Shown here: positions 43,067 through 50,588 of the stretch, piece after piece | How positions within the stretch are numbered: position 1 is the first letter of the stretch | How the letters are laid out: the number at the start of each line of letters is the position of its first letter | Program-made: the position numbers and the translations under genes | From: Spirochaetota bacterium | GTDB taxonomy: Bacteria > Spirochaetota > Spirochaetia > Treponematales > UBA12059 | DNA length: 64,000 nt | Direction: 5' to 3' | NCBI GenBank assembly: GCA_018816345.1 | Contig: JAHIWG010000143.1 | Span: 1 to 64,000 of the forward strand | The notes under the pieces: model-generated | What the model was told of the DNA's origin: nothing | Seen by the model: the letters and a program-made list of their open reading frames with translations, nothing else | Database searches by the model: none

Positions 43067-43513
43067 ATGAGAAGAACAGGAATAGCCATCGTAACGGTCA
43101 TACTGATAGCCTCGGCCTCGATGACCTTCGCGCAGGGAGCGCCGGCAGCCGGCGGTACCGGCCTCGATAAGTCGGGATCGATCCGGATGGAGTCGGATAT
43201 GTACCCGGTGCGCGTGGACGTGGCGCGCATCTTCGCCCACTCGCAGGGCTACAAGGTCGTATATAGGAAGGGCGAAGCGTCGTTCGCCGAGGCCTACATC
43301 CCCTCGAGCTGGTTCGTCGCCGGCGGCAAGGCCTCCATGATTCAGGGCCGCGGCCCGCAATTCCCGTACATGGTCGTGTATTACAAGGCCGACGGCAGCT
43401 TCAGCCATCTTAAGCTGTACGTTCTCCGCAATATGCGCGATTCGACCTGGGGCACCATAGAGGGCGATCCTGGCGACAGGTTCAAGGTCGAAGCCATTAA
43501 GCTGGAGTATTAA
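43067..43513 (+). CDS. Secreted protein of unknown function
   Basis: 148 residues from the ATG at 43067, with GGAGG 5 nt upstream; an in-frame ATG at 43055 would overlap that site. The signal peptide (about 1-22, RRTGIAIVTVILIASASMTF with AQ at the cleavage site) is followed by a Gly/Ala linker and a compact beta-rich domain (MYPVRVDVARIFAHSQGYKV, then GRGPQFPYMVVYYKADGSFS). No Cys, so not a lipoprotein. It has its own promoter and leader hairpin. The family is not recognised; it is exported, probably periplasmic. Confidence 0.8.
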   Translation: MRRTGIAIVTVILIASASMTFAQGAPAAGGTGLDKSGSIRMESDMYPVRVDVARIFAHSQGYKVVYRKGEASFAEAYIPSSWFVAGGKASMIQGRGPQFPYMVVYYKADGSFSHLKLYVLRNMRDSTWGTIEGDPGDRFKVEAIKLEY

Positions 43514-43554
43514 CGGGCTCCTAGAGGACATCGCGCTTTTTCGCTATACTTGAG

Positions 43555-43588
43555 CGATCCCCGGAGCCGAGCGCGGCTTCGGGGATCG
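43555..43588 (+). terminator. Strong hairpin, terminator or leader structure
   Basis: A 15-bp stem (43555-43569 with 43574-43588, one G-U pair) closes an AGCG loop. The 3' tail (TTCGTTACTGT) is only moderately T-rich. It lies 42 nt after the secreted-protein gene and most likely ends its transcript. A possible -10 (TATACT, 43545-43550) without a -35 lies just before it. Confidence 0.5.
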
Positions 43589-43606
43589 TTCGTTACTGTA
43601 ACGGAC
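43588..43606. promoter_or_regulatory. 19-bp operator-like inverted repeat
   Basis: GTTCGTTAC and GTAACGGAC flank a single T, with eight of nine pairs exact. It starts at the last base of the preceding hairpin and lies about 25 nt before the DHH-phosphodiesterase ATG, as an operator would. The regulator is unknown. Confidence 0.4.
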
Positions 43607-43631
43607 GAAGGACTAAACGATCGGATCGTAC

Positions 43632-44630
43632 ATGCACATGACGCGGCTTATAGAAGAATCTGGCGTGGTAGCCTTCCTGGAACGTTATTCTACTTTTATC
43701 ATAGTAGGGCATAAGGAACCTGACGGCGATTGCGTCGGGAGCCAGCTAGCCCTGGCGTCCTTTCTTGAGCGTAGGGGGAAGCGCGTCGCGCTCCTCTCCT
43801 CCGGTCCTTTCACCAGGATAGAGATAGCCGCGTACGGGCCGCGTTTCGCGTCTTCGCTAGAGCCGGGGATCGCCGACGCGGACTCGAGCGCGCTGATCGT
43901 CGTCGACTGCTCCTCGCTTTCGCGCATAGGGGCGGTGCGGGACAGCCTGCCGGAGGGCCTGCCCGTCGCGTTCATCGACCACCACGCGTCGGGAGAGGCC
44001 TCCGGCGAGGTTCGCCTCGTGGACCCCGGCGCTCCGGCAGTCACCTATCTAGTCCAGGGCGTAATCGAGGCGATCGGAGGCGCCCCGACCAAGGAGGAGG
44101 CGGAGTTCCTGCTCTTCGGGCTCTGTACCGACACCGGTTTCTTCAGGCATCTGGACGAGCGCTCCGGGCAAGTCTTCGCGTCGGTAGGCCGGCTCGCCGC
44201 CGCGGGCGCCTCGCCCAAGCGCGCCTTCGACATGATGAACGGCGGCAAGCCGTTCGCCTCGAGGAAGCTCCTGGGCGAGCTCCTGACGAGGGCTGAGACG
44301 CGGTACGGGGGTAAGCTTATCGTCACGAGCATGGACCTCGACGACCAGGAGCGCTACGGACTCGTCGGCCGGGATTCTGACATGCTGTATCAACTGCTCC
44401 TTACCGTCTCAGGCATGGAAGTAGCCGTCGTCGTGCGCCAGGAAAGCCCTACGGACTGTACCGTCGGGTTCCGTTCGAGGGAGAGCGTCGACGTGGCGGC
44501 GATAGCCGCGTCGTTCGGCGGCGGGGGGCATAGGCTTGCCGCGGGGCTCCATATTCCCGGCCAGGTCAAGGATATCGTCCAGCGAGTCTCGCTCGCCTTC
44601 GCGCCAATATTCACAGAGGATCCCATGTAA
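43632..44630 (+). CDS. nrnA: DHH-DHHA1 family phosphodiesterase (NrnA-like)
   Basis: Likely oligoribonuclease and/or pAp phosphatase, finishing RNA or cyclic-dinucleotide turnover. 332 residues. DHH domain motifs: HKEPDGDCVGSQLAL, VVDCSS and DHHASGE. The DHHA1 domain carries FGGGGHRLAAG near the C-terminus. Two near-adjacent ATGs (43632 and 43638) exist, neither with a good ribosome site. A strong intrinsic terminator follows. Activity on pAp, nanoRNA or c-di-AMP products cannot be told apart by sequence. Confidence 0.92.
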   Translation: MHMTRLIEESGVVAFLERYSTFIIVGHKEPDGDCVGSQLALASFLERRGKRVALLSSGPFTRIEIAAYGPRFASSLEPGIADADSSALIVVDCSSLSRIGAVRDSLPEGLPVAFIDHHASGEASGEVRLVDPGAPAVTYLVQGVIEAIGGAPTKEEAEFLLFGLCTDTGFFRHLDERSGQVFASVGRLAAAGASPKRAFDMMNGGKPFASRKLLGELLTRAETRYGGKLIVTSMDLDDQERYGLVGRDSDMLYQLLLTVSGMEVAVVVRQESPTDCTVGFRSRESVDVAAIAASFGGGGHRLAAGLHIPGQVKDIVQRVSLAFAPIFTEDPM

Positions 44631-44655
44631 CGCAGTGTAACGAATGCCTTGCGCG

Positions 44656-44688
44656 CGCCCGGAGCTTCGGTTCTGGGCGTTTTTTTTT
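44656..44688 (+). terminator. Intrinsic terminator after the DHH phosphodiesterase
   Basis: A 10-bp stem (CGCCCGGAGC, 44656-44665, with GTTCTGGGCG, 44670-44679; two G-U pairs) closes a UUCG tetraloop and is followed by nine T residues (44680-44688). This is a textbook Rho-independent terminator. Confidence 0.92.
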
Positions 44689-44861
44689 CCGTTCGCGGTA
44701 GCTAGGTATTTAATCTCCCCGTATACGTTTACCGCTCGAAAGCCGATCGGCGGGCCTCGCGGGCGGGCCTCTATGTGCCTGCCGGGCGTTTCTAGGCATG
44801 GATATTGCTGATTAGCGGTGGCGACGGCGCGACTTATTTATTGATAATCAGGGGGACCGAT

Positions 44862-45740
44862 ATGGAGGGAAACGATTTAGATGAACTGGTCGGACGGAAA
44901 AAACGCGGCGAGAAAGGGCTGGAAGGCAAGATCCTCGAGCGGATAGCCGCCGACGTATATCGACGGCCTAGGCTTTACGGATTCGACTCCGAGGACGATG
45001 TCGGCGAGGTATTCGAGCGGTACTGGACCAGGATAGGCGGCTTGGCGGATCGCTACGAGGATATCGGGTACAGCTTCCACGCCTTCCTGGTCTCATCCCT
45101 GCGGTATATGGCCATGTCGATACGTAGGACCAAGGCTTGGAACCTCGATAGGGAGAACGCGCTCCAGGATGAGATCAAGGCCGAGACGCGCGCGGCGCTA
45201 GCGTCCTATCCGTTCGGGCGATCCGGTACGCGGCCGACCGGGACCTTGAAGGGCTTCCCGAGACCCGACGATACGAGCCTGACCGCCGTCGCCTTCAGGC
45301 GCCGCATCTTCTACTTATGCGTGAAGTGCGCGAATATCATCGGCGACGACGAGGCGATAGCCGTCGCCGATATCGTCGGCATAAACGTCGCCGAGCTATT
45401 GCACGTCCTAACGCTCGCGAGGTCGAGGGGCCTCGGATTGAGGTCCCGCACGGTCTCCAGGAGACGCGGACGTGACGCGGCTTGGCTCCGGATGCGCTCC
45501 TGCGGGAGGCGCCTCGCGCGGGAGCCTGACCAGGATAGGCGGCGCTACCTCGCCGACCGGATAGAGAAGGATAGGGGCCTCTATTCGAGGGCGACCAGGC
45601 TCATCTCGAGGTCATGCCCGATCCTGTCGAATAAGACGGTCGCGGAGCTGCTAGGAATTCCAAAGGGGACGGTGGATTGCGGCGTCGGGCGGGTAATGAA
45701 GCTATGCTCGACACTTACCACCGATGGCGCAGATCGGTAG
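44862..45740 (+). CDS. Divergent sigma-factor-like protein
   Basis: 292 residues from the ATG at 44862 (GGGGG 6 nt upstream). The N-terminal half resembles sigma-70 region 2: DVGEVFERYWTRIGGLADRY, then YSFHAFLVSSLRYMAMSIRR. A basic middle part of about 110 residues is followed by a region-4-like helix-turn-helix (SNKTVAELLGIPKGTVDCG then VGRVMKL). It is longer than extracytoplasmic-function sigma factors and diverges strongly, so it may be a sigma factor or a DNA-binding relative. The 5' region contains the inverted repeat CTGATTA (44808-44814)/TAATCAG (44845-44851). rdgB follows 20 nt later. Confidence 0.65.
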   Translation: MEGNDLDELVGRKKRGEKGLEGKILERIAADVYRRPRLYGFDSEDDVGEVFERYWTRIGGLADRYEDIGYSFHAFLVSSLRYMAMSIRRTKAWNLDRENALQDEIKAETRAALASYPFGRSGTRPTGTLKGFPRPDDTSLTAVAFRRRIFYLCVKCANIIGDDEAIAVADIVGINVAELLHVLTLARSRGLGLRSRTVSRRRGRDAAWLRMRSCGRRLAREPDQDRRRYLADRIEKDRGLYSRATRLISRSCPILSNKTVAELLGIPKGTVDCGVGRVMKLCSTLTTDGADR

Positions 45741-45760
45741 AATACCCCTCGGAGGATACC

Positions 45761-46360
45761 ATGATACTCTATATGGCCACGAATAACGCGCATAAGCTCG
45801 ACGAGATCCGGCTCGCCATGCCTGGCGTCGATATACGGATTCCGAGCGATGCCGGGATCGATTTCGATTTTCCCGAGAACGAGGACAGCTTCCTCGGCAA
45901 CTCGACCGGGAAGGCTCTCGCCCTATGGCGCCTCGTGCGGGCCCCCGTGCTCGCGGACGATTCTGGGCTCTGCGTGGACGCCCTCGGCGGGCGCCCGGGC
46001 GTCCTGTCCGCCCGGTACGGCTCTCTCGACGGCGTAACGCCGCTCGGAGCCGTAGAGCGCAACGATCTGCTCCTGTCCGAGATGGCCGGGGTCGGGGAGC
46101 GCTCGTGCCGATTCGTATGCTGCATGAGCCTCGTCATGTCGCCCGACAGGATATTCGTCGCCCAGGAGACCTGCGAGGGCGAGCTCCTTAAGGCCCCCCG
46201 AGGATCGGGCGGCTTCGGTTACGATCCCGTCGTCTTCCTTCCGGGCCTAGGAAAGAGCGTGGCAGAGCTCGGCGCGCGGGAGAAGAACGCCGTATCGCAT
46301 CGGGGCAGGGCGATAGCGAGGATGGCGGCCGTCATCGATAGCCTGGAGCGGATGGGCTGA
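45761..46360 (+). CDS. rdgB: Non-canonical purine NTP pyrophosphatase (RdgB/HAM1)
   Basis: Hydrolyses ITP, dITP and XTP to keep them out of nucleic acids. 199 residues from the ATG at 45761 (GGAGG 5 nt upstream). Family motifs are TNNAHKLDEI, FPENEDSFLGNSTGKA, ADDSGLCVDALGGRPGVLSA, GSGGFGYDPVVF and NAVSHRGRA. It begins 20 nt after the sigma-like gene and converges with rpmE. Confidence 0.95.
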   Translation: MILYMATNNAHKLDEIRLAMPGVDIRIPSDAGIDFDFPENEDSFLGNSTGKALALWRLVRAPVLADDSGLCVDALGGRPGVLSARYGSLDGVTPLGAVERNDLLLSEMAGVGERSCRFVCCMSLVMSPDRIFVAQETCEGELLKAPRGSGGFGYDPVVFLPGLGKSVAELGAREKNAVSHRGRAIARMAAVIDSLERMG

Positions 46361-46366
46361 GGGGAT

Positions 46367-46400
46367 AAAAAAACCGGCGAGCCCCTAAGGGATCGCCGGT
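46367..46400 (-). terminator. Intrinsic terminator of rho-rpmE
   Basis: On the minus strand, a stem of CCGGCGA (46374-46380) with TCGCCGG (46393-46399), plus an inner CCC/GGG, is followed by seven T (complement of the A-run 46367-46373). It ends rpmE transcription. On the plus strand no T-run follows, so it would serve rdgB poorly. Confidence 0.85.
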
Positions 46401-46447
46401 CTCCGTCGGCACGGATCCGCCTTACGCGACGGCCGAGCCTATCGGCA

Positions 46448-46651
46448 TCATTCCTTGATGCCGTACTTCTTGCGGAAGCGATCGATGCGTCCTGCGGTGT
46501 CTATGAGTTTCTGCTTGCCGGTAAAGAAAGGGTGGCAGGCGGAGCAAATTTCCACCTGAATGTTCTTTACCGTCGAACGGGTCTCAATGACATTGCCGCA
46601 CGCGCACGTGATCGTCGTGAGCTCGTACTTAGGATGTATGCCGCTCTTCAT
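46448..46651 (-). CDS. rpmE: 50S ribosomal protein L31
   Basis: 67 residues, zinc-containing type A form: the cysteines lie in [12 protein letters not shown] and [12 protein letters not shown]. The conserved C-terminus [11 protein letters not shown] is present. The ATG has AGGAGA upstream. It follows rho by 76 nt on the same strand and ends before an intrinsic terminator. Zinc-free paralogues, if any, lie outside the window. Confidence 0.96.
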   Translation of the reverse strand: MKSGIHPKYELTTITCACGNVIETRSTVKNIQVEICSACHPFFTGKQKLIDTAGRIDRFRKKYGIKE

Positions 46652-46727
46652 CGTGATCTCCTTGCGCGCCGGTCATGCATGCCAGAATACCGGCTGTATG
46701 ACGGCTCTCGTTTCTTGCCTGGACGAC

Positions 46728-48443
46728 TCAGGAATCGCCCATGGGCGTATTCATGGATCTTAGGAAGGCCTCATTATTCTTAGTTTTGGTCATCTTGTCA
46801 ATCAGCAGCTCGGTCGCCTCCAGGTCGTCCATCGGGCTTAAAGCCTTGCGCAGTATCCATATCTTCTGGAGCTCGTCCGAGGCCAGGAGCAGTTCCTCCT
46901 TGCGCGTGCTGGACTTCTTAACGTTAATGGCCGGGAAGAGCCTGCGGTCGGACATGCGCCTGTCGAGGTTTATCTCCATGTTGCCGGTGCCCTTGAATTC
47001 CTCGAAGATCACCTCGTCCATCCTCGACCCGGTGTCGACGAGAGCCGTAGCGATGATGGTCAGCGAACCGCCGCCCTCGATGTTGCGGGCGGCCCCGAAG
47101 AAGCGCTTCGGCTTGTGGAGGGCGTTGGAGTCCACGCCGCCCGACAGTATCTTCCCCGAGGTCGGCACCGTCTGGTTATAGGCGCGGGCGAGGCGGGTGA
47201 TGGAGTCGAGGAGGATGACGACGTCCTTGCCGTGCTCGACCAGCCGCTTGGCCTTGTCCAGCACCATCTCCGAGACCTGCACGTGACGCGTCGCCTGCTC
47301 GTCGAACGTCGACGAGATGACCTCGGCCTTTACCGTCCGCTCCATATCGGTGACTTCCTCGGGCCGCTCGTCGATGAGGAGCACGATGAGGTAGACCTCG
47401 GGGTGGTTGGCCGTGATGGCGTTGGCTATCTTCTGGAGCAGGATGGTCTTTCCGGTCTTGGGCGGCGATACGATGAGCGCTCGCTGGCCCTTGCCGATGG
47501 GGCAGAAGAGGTTGATTATCCTCGTCGAGGTCTCCGCGGTCGTGGTCTCGAGGTTGAGCCTCTCGTTGGGGTAGAGCGGGGTAAGGTTCTCGAACGGGAT
47601 GCGGTTCTGCGCTACCGCGGGCTCGTCGAAGTTGACCTGCTCGACGCGCAGCATCGCGAAGAATCGCTCGCCTTCCTTGGGGCTCCGGATCTGGCCGTAC
47701 ACGGTATCGCCCGTCTTGAGGTTGAAGAGCCTGATTTGCGACGGGCTAATGTAGATGTCGTCAGAGCCGGGCAGGTAGCTATTCTGAGGGGAACGGAGGA
47801 ACCCGTAGCCGTCGGGCAGAATCTCCAGGGAGCCGTACGCGTAGATAATCCCGCCGCGCTCGGTGTGGGACTTGAGTATCTGGAAGATGAGTTCCTGCTT
47901 CTTGAGGACCATCATCTCTTCGTGGTTGAGGCCGGTGTTGCCTCCGAGCTCCCTAAGCTCTTTGAAGCCCATGCTCGTGAGCTCGTTGATCGATAGCCTG
48001 GATCGGGAATCGCCCTGCTCGGGCTTGACGAAATCGTCCTTGGCCTTCTCGAAGGCCTCCTGCTTGCGGACGAAGCCCGGTACGACGCCGCTTCGCCCCT
48101 CGAACCTGCCTTCGTCCTCATGGTCGCGCCTCGAGGCCTGGGCGAAGCCGGCGTGCCCGCCGTTCTGGCCGTTCTGGCCGGGATAGGCGCTCGCCGAGGA
48201 ATGCTGGCCTTGCGCCGGCTGCGGGGGCTGGGCCTGAGGAGCCTCGGCCGAGGAGGCGCCTTCCTCCTGGCGGGCGACGGGCCTGCGTACGACGCGCTTC
48301 CTCGGCGCGGGCTTCTCGCCCTCGCCCTCGCTCGAGCGGTCGTCGGTCGGCGTGCCGGCCTCGTCGAGGCCTAGTTCCCCTTGGGGTTTCGCTTCGGGCG
48401 CTCCGGACGTGTCGTCCGACTGGCTCTTGCGTATTATTGCCAT
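46728..48443 (-). CDS. rho: Transcription termination factor Rho
   Basis: 571 residues, extended relative to the enteric protein (419). The first about 150 residues are a low-complexity Gln/Pro/Gly/Ala-rich insertion domain. Then come the N-terminal helical bundle ([18 protein letters not shown]) and cold-shock RNA-binding fold ([20 protein letters not shown]), and the ATPase with P-loop [15 protein letters not shown] and [14 protein letters not shown]. The ATG at 48443 is preceded by GGAGAA. A leader of about 200 nt separates it from a good promoter, as in Rho genes that control themselves. Confidence 0.96.
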   Translation of the reverse strand: MAIIRKSQSDDTSGAPEAKPQGELGLDEAGTPTDDRSSEGEGEKPAPRKRVVRRPVARQEEGASSAEAPQAQPPQPAQGQHSSASAYPGQNGQNGGHAGFAQASRRDHEDEGRFEGRSGVVPGFVRKQEAFEKAKDDFVKPEQGDSRSRLSINELTSMGFKELRELGGNTGLNHEEMMVLKKQELIFQILKSHTERGGIIYAYGSLEILPDGYGFLRSPQNSYLPGSDDIYISPSQIRLFNLKTGDTVYGQIRSPKEGERFFAMLRVEQVNFDEPAVAQNRIPFENLTPLYPNERLNLETTTAETSTRIINLFCPIGKGQRALIVSPPKTGKTILLQKIANAITANHPEVYLIVLLIDERPEEVTDMERTVKAEVISSTFDEQATRHVQVSEMVLDKAKRLVEHGKDVVILLDSITRLARAYNQTVPTSGKILSGGVDSNALHKPKRFFGAARNIEGGGSLTIIATALVDTGSRMDEVIFEEFKGTGNMEINLDRRMSDRRLFPAINVKKSSTRKEELLLASDELQKIWILRKALSPMDDLEATELLIDKMTKTKNNEAFLRSMNTPMGDS

Positions 48444-48656
48444 CGGTATTCTCCAATACATGATATGGACCGGCCGCATACGGGCATTCGGCGATATACG
48501 CCGGCTGTCATACGGTCGATAAAGGCTTGGGAGGCTTGCTTACGAGCGTCCCTGGTACTGTATATGTTTTCCGTTTCCGGTCGGAAGATACGCGGCGAAC
48601 GACTGTTGGCCGCATCGCCGACGCGCTGAAAAGCGCGATCTAATTACCTTGCAGAA

Positions 48657-48686
48657 ACGATACTCCCGCCTCGCGTGGATTGTCAA
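48657..48686 (-). promoter_or_regulatory. Putative rho promoter
   Basis: On the minus strand, a perfect TTGACA (48686-48681) is followed after 18 nt by TATCGT (48662-48657). The -35 overlaps the stop codon of the cinA-like gene. The predicted transcript start near 48650 leaves a leader of about 205 nt before the rho ATG. The leader contains a short hairpin (GCGC-TTTTCA-GCGC on the minus strand, near 48630). Confidence 0.55.
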
Positions 48687-49174
48687 GCGCGATTGCGCTC
48701 CGCGGCGAAATCGATCATTCGCCTAATCGCGAACTCCGCGGCCGCCTCCCTGACCGCTAGCCTATCGCCCTCGAAATGAATTCGCTCGGTCGTTACGGAG
48801 TCCCGAGCGAAGAATCCGAACCATACCGTTCCTACCGGCTTCTCGTCGCTGCCGCCGCCTGGGCCGGCGACGCCGGTGATGGAGAACGCGCTCTCGGCCC
48901 GGAAGGCCTTGGCGGCCCCTCTCGCCATCTCCGCGGCCGTCTCGGAGGAAACGGCCCCGTAGCTCGATATGGTCCCGGGGAGTACGCCGAGCAGGCGCTC
49001 CTTGGCCTCGTTCGAGTAGCTGACGATCCCGCCTAGGAAGTATTCCGACGAGCCCGGTATCGAAGTGATAGCCGCCGAGGCGAGGCCTCCCGTGCACGAC
49101 TCCGCGCAGGCGAGAGAAGGGCCCCGGGAGCCGAAGGCCGCGGGCAAGCCCGCCGCGGCCTCCTGGGGCGTCAC
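48683..49174 (-). CDS. pncC: CinA C-terminal-type nicotinamide-nucleotide amidase
   Basis: 163 residues comprising only the CinA C-terminal amidase domain, which deamidates NMN for NAD recycling. Motifs: ACAESCTGGLASAAITSIPG, GGIVSYSNEAKERLLGV and SITGVAGPGGGSDEKPVGTV. The GTG at 49174 is chosen because it overlaps the bactofilin stop (GTGA) with AAGGA upstream; a longer frame would run back into bactofilin. It is the last gene of the response regulator-bactofilin group. Confidence 0.9.
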   Translation of the reverse strand: MTPQEAAAGLPAAFGSRGPSLACAESCTGGLASAAITSIPGSSEYFLGGIVSYSNEAKERLLGVLPGTISSYGAVSSETAAEMARGAAKAFRAESAFSITGVAGPGGGSDEKPVGTVWFGFFARDSVTTERIHFEGDRLAVREAAAEFAIRRMIDFAAERNRA

Positions 49175-49569
49175 GACGCCGATTCCTTCTTCGAGGCGAA
49201 CGGGTCGAAGGAAGCCTCGTCCCGGACCATCTCGCAACGACCCTCGAACAGCACCCCGTCGGAGATCCTCAGCTTGGCGGTCTTCACGTTGCCCCGGACC
49301 TGGGCGCTGGAGCGGAATTCCACCCTGTCGACGGCCTCCAGGTCGCCGCGCACGGATCCGGCGACGACTATGCTCATGGCCCGTATCCGGCCGGCGTTTA
49401 TGACCGCGCCCTCGTCGATGTACAGCTCGCCCTTGGCGTCGATGTCGCCGTCGAACTTGCCTCGTATCATGAGGCTGGAATCGAACCTCAGCGTGCCGGA
49501 GAAGCTCGTCGACGCTCCGAGCACTGTGGTTATGTCTGCGCCGTTCTTTATTGAGGGTGACCTCGGCAT
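49171..49569 (-). CDS. Bactofilin
   Basis: Self-polymerising cytoskeletal protein with a beta-helical core. 132 residues. The core (about 12-112) shows the regular bactofilin pattern (FDSSLMIRGKFDGDIDAKGE, then GELYIDEGAVINAGRI and VVAGSVRGDLEA). The N-terminus is short and the C-terminus ends in a charged tail. In spirochaetes bactofilins affect cell shape and may meet the periplasmic flagella. It overlaps pncC by 4 nt and starts 13 nt after the small gene at 49583. Confidence 0.93.
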   Translation of the reverse strand: MPRSPSIKNGADITTVLGASTSFSGTLRFDSSLMIRGKFDGDIDAKGELYIDEGAVINAGRIRAMSIVVAGSVRGDLEAVDRVEFRSSAQVRGNVKTAKLRISDGVLFEGRCEMVRDEASFDPFASKKESAS

Positions 49570-49582
49570 TGCTCGTTATTTC

Positions 49583-49804
49583 CTATTTGTGCTTCATGAC
49601 GAACACGCCATCCCAATCCTCGTCGGGAGGGTCGATGGCGTAATGGTCGCAGCGGTCCAGGTATACCTTCGACGGGCCGTCGGAGGGGTCGATGGCGAGG
49701 GCCTCGGCGAAGCGCTCGGACGCGTCGGAGAACCGCAAGAGCTTGTACAGCTTCCTGCCCTCCGCGAACAGCTCTAGGACCCGTTTCTTCTCCTCGCTGA
49801 TCAT
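49583..49804 (-). CDS. Small TPR-like protein resembling the tail of class III adenylate cyclases
   Basis: 73 residues. It reads as one TPR-like helical hairpin (LFAEGRKLYKLLRFSDASER) followed by DPSDGPSKVYLDRCDHYAID and PPDEDWDGVFVMKHK. The order DGPSxxYLxRC-PPxxDWDG is familiar from the C-terminal tails of spirochaetal adenylate/guanylate cyclases, but no cyclase domain is encoded next to it. It may be a stand-alone tail with an adapter function. It lies between the response regulator and bactofilin. Confidence 0.8.
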   Translation of the reverse strand: MISEEKKRVLELFAEGRKLYKLLRFSDASERFAEALAIDPSDGPSKVYLDRCDHYAIDPPDEDWDGVFVMKHK

Positions 49805-49839
49805 AGGGGCTCCTTCCGTACGGCGCGCGCCGAGCCGGC

Positions 49840-50505
49840 TTACCTGGCCTCGGTGCGCGGCTTGCGTCTCATGGTAGAGATATCCTGCGACTCCCGCCGG
49901 AGGCCGGACGATTCGGTCGCGAGCGGATCGATGCGGCGGGCGAGGGCTTCGAGAGCCCTCGCCGCCTCCGCGGCCAGAGCGCGGGCCTCGTCTATGCCCG
50001 TAGCCTCGGCGATAAGCCCCAGGGCCTTCTCCGTCTCGGCGATGGCGCTCGACATCTCGGCCACGGTCGCGTCTCCGAGAGCTATTCGCTTCTCCCTATT
50101 CTCGATCTGCCGTAATAGCTCGTGCGACCGGAGTACGGCCCTGATCCTGGCCAGCACCTCGGCGAAGTTGAAGGGCTTCGTGATATAGTCGTCCGCGCCC
50201 AGCTCCAACCCCTCGACCTTATCCTTGACGTCGTCGAGGGCCGAGAACATGATAATAGGGGTATCGGCGAATTCGGAATACTCGGGGGACGTCTTCAATA
50301 TGCGCGTGACTTCCCACCCGCTCAGCTTAGGCATGATGTTATCGAGGATGACGAGATCCGGGCGCAGCCGCCTTATCGATTCGAGGGCCTCCTGGCCGTT
50401 CTCCGCCTTGCGGACGTCGAATCCCAGCTTCGAGAGCATGACTTCGAAGAACTCCAGATTTATCTGCTCGTCGTCGACGACCAGTATTCGCTTCTTCGTG
50501 ACCAC
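49840..50505 (-). CDS. Response regulator with C-terminal coiled coil
   Basis: 221 residues from the GTG at 50505 (GGAGA 6-7 nt upstream; a TTG three bases earlier is possible). Receiver domain residues 1-125 with phosphorylation site D55 (LVILDNIMP) and conserved Lys in DDYITKPFNF. The C-terminal about 90 residues are an Ala/Glu-rich coiled coil with no DNA-binding or enzymatic domain. It may act by protein contact, perhaps with the bactofilin group downstream. A possible -10 (TATGAT) lies just upstream of the ribosome site, without a clear -35. Confidence 0.88.
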   Translation of the reverse strand: MVTKKRILVVDDEQINLEFFEVMLSKLGFDVRKAENGQEALESIRRLRPDLVILDNIMPKLSGWEVTRILKTSPEYSEFADTPIIMFSALDDVKDKVEGLELGADDYITKPFNFAEVLARIRAVLRSHELLRQIENREKRIALGDATVAEMSSAIAETEKALGLIAEATGIDEARALAAEAARALEALARRIDPLATESSGLRRESQDISTMRRKPRTEAR

Positions 50506-50588
50506 CAAGGTTCTCCGATCATAGGTGCGAGTGGTTTGTTAAAGATCGATCCGGGCTCCGGATAGCCGTGAACCGACATGGTATTTTC

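Noticed and set aside
44805-44861. TTG start giving 19 extra residues to the sigma-like protein
   Set aside because: The ATG at 44862 has a GGGGG site at good spacing; the extra stretch covers an inverted repeat that looks non-coding.
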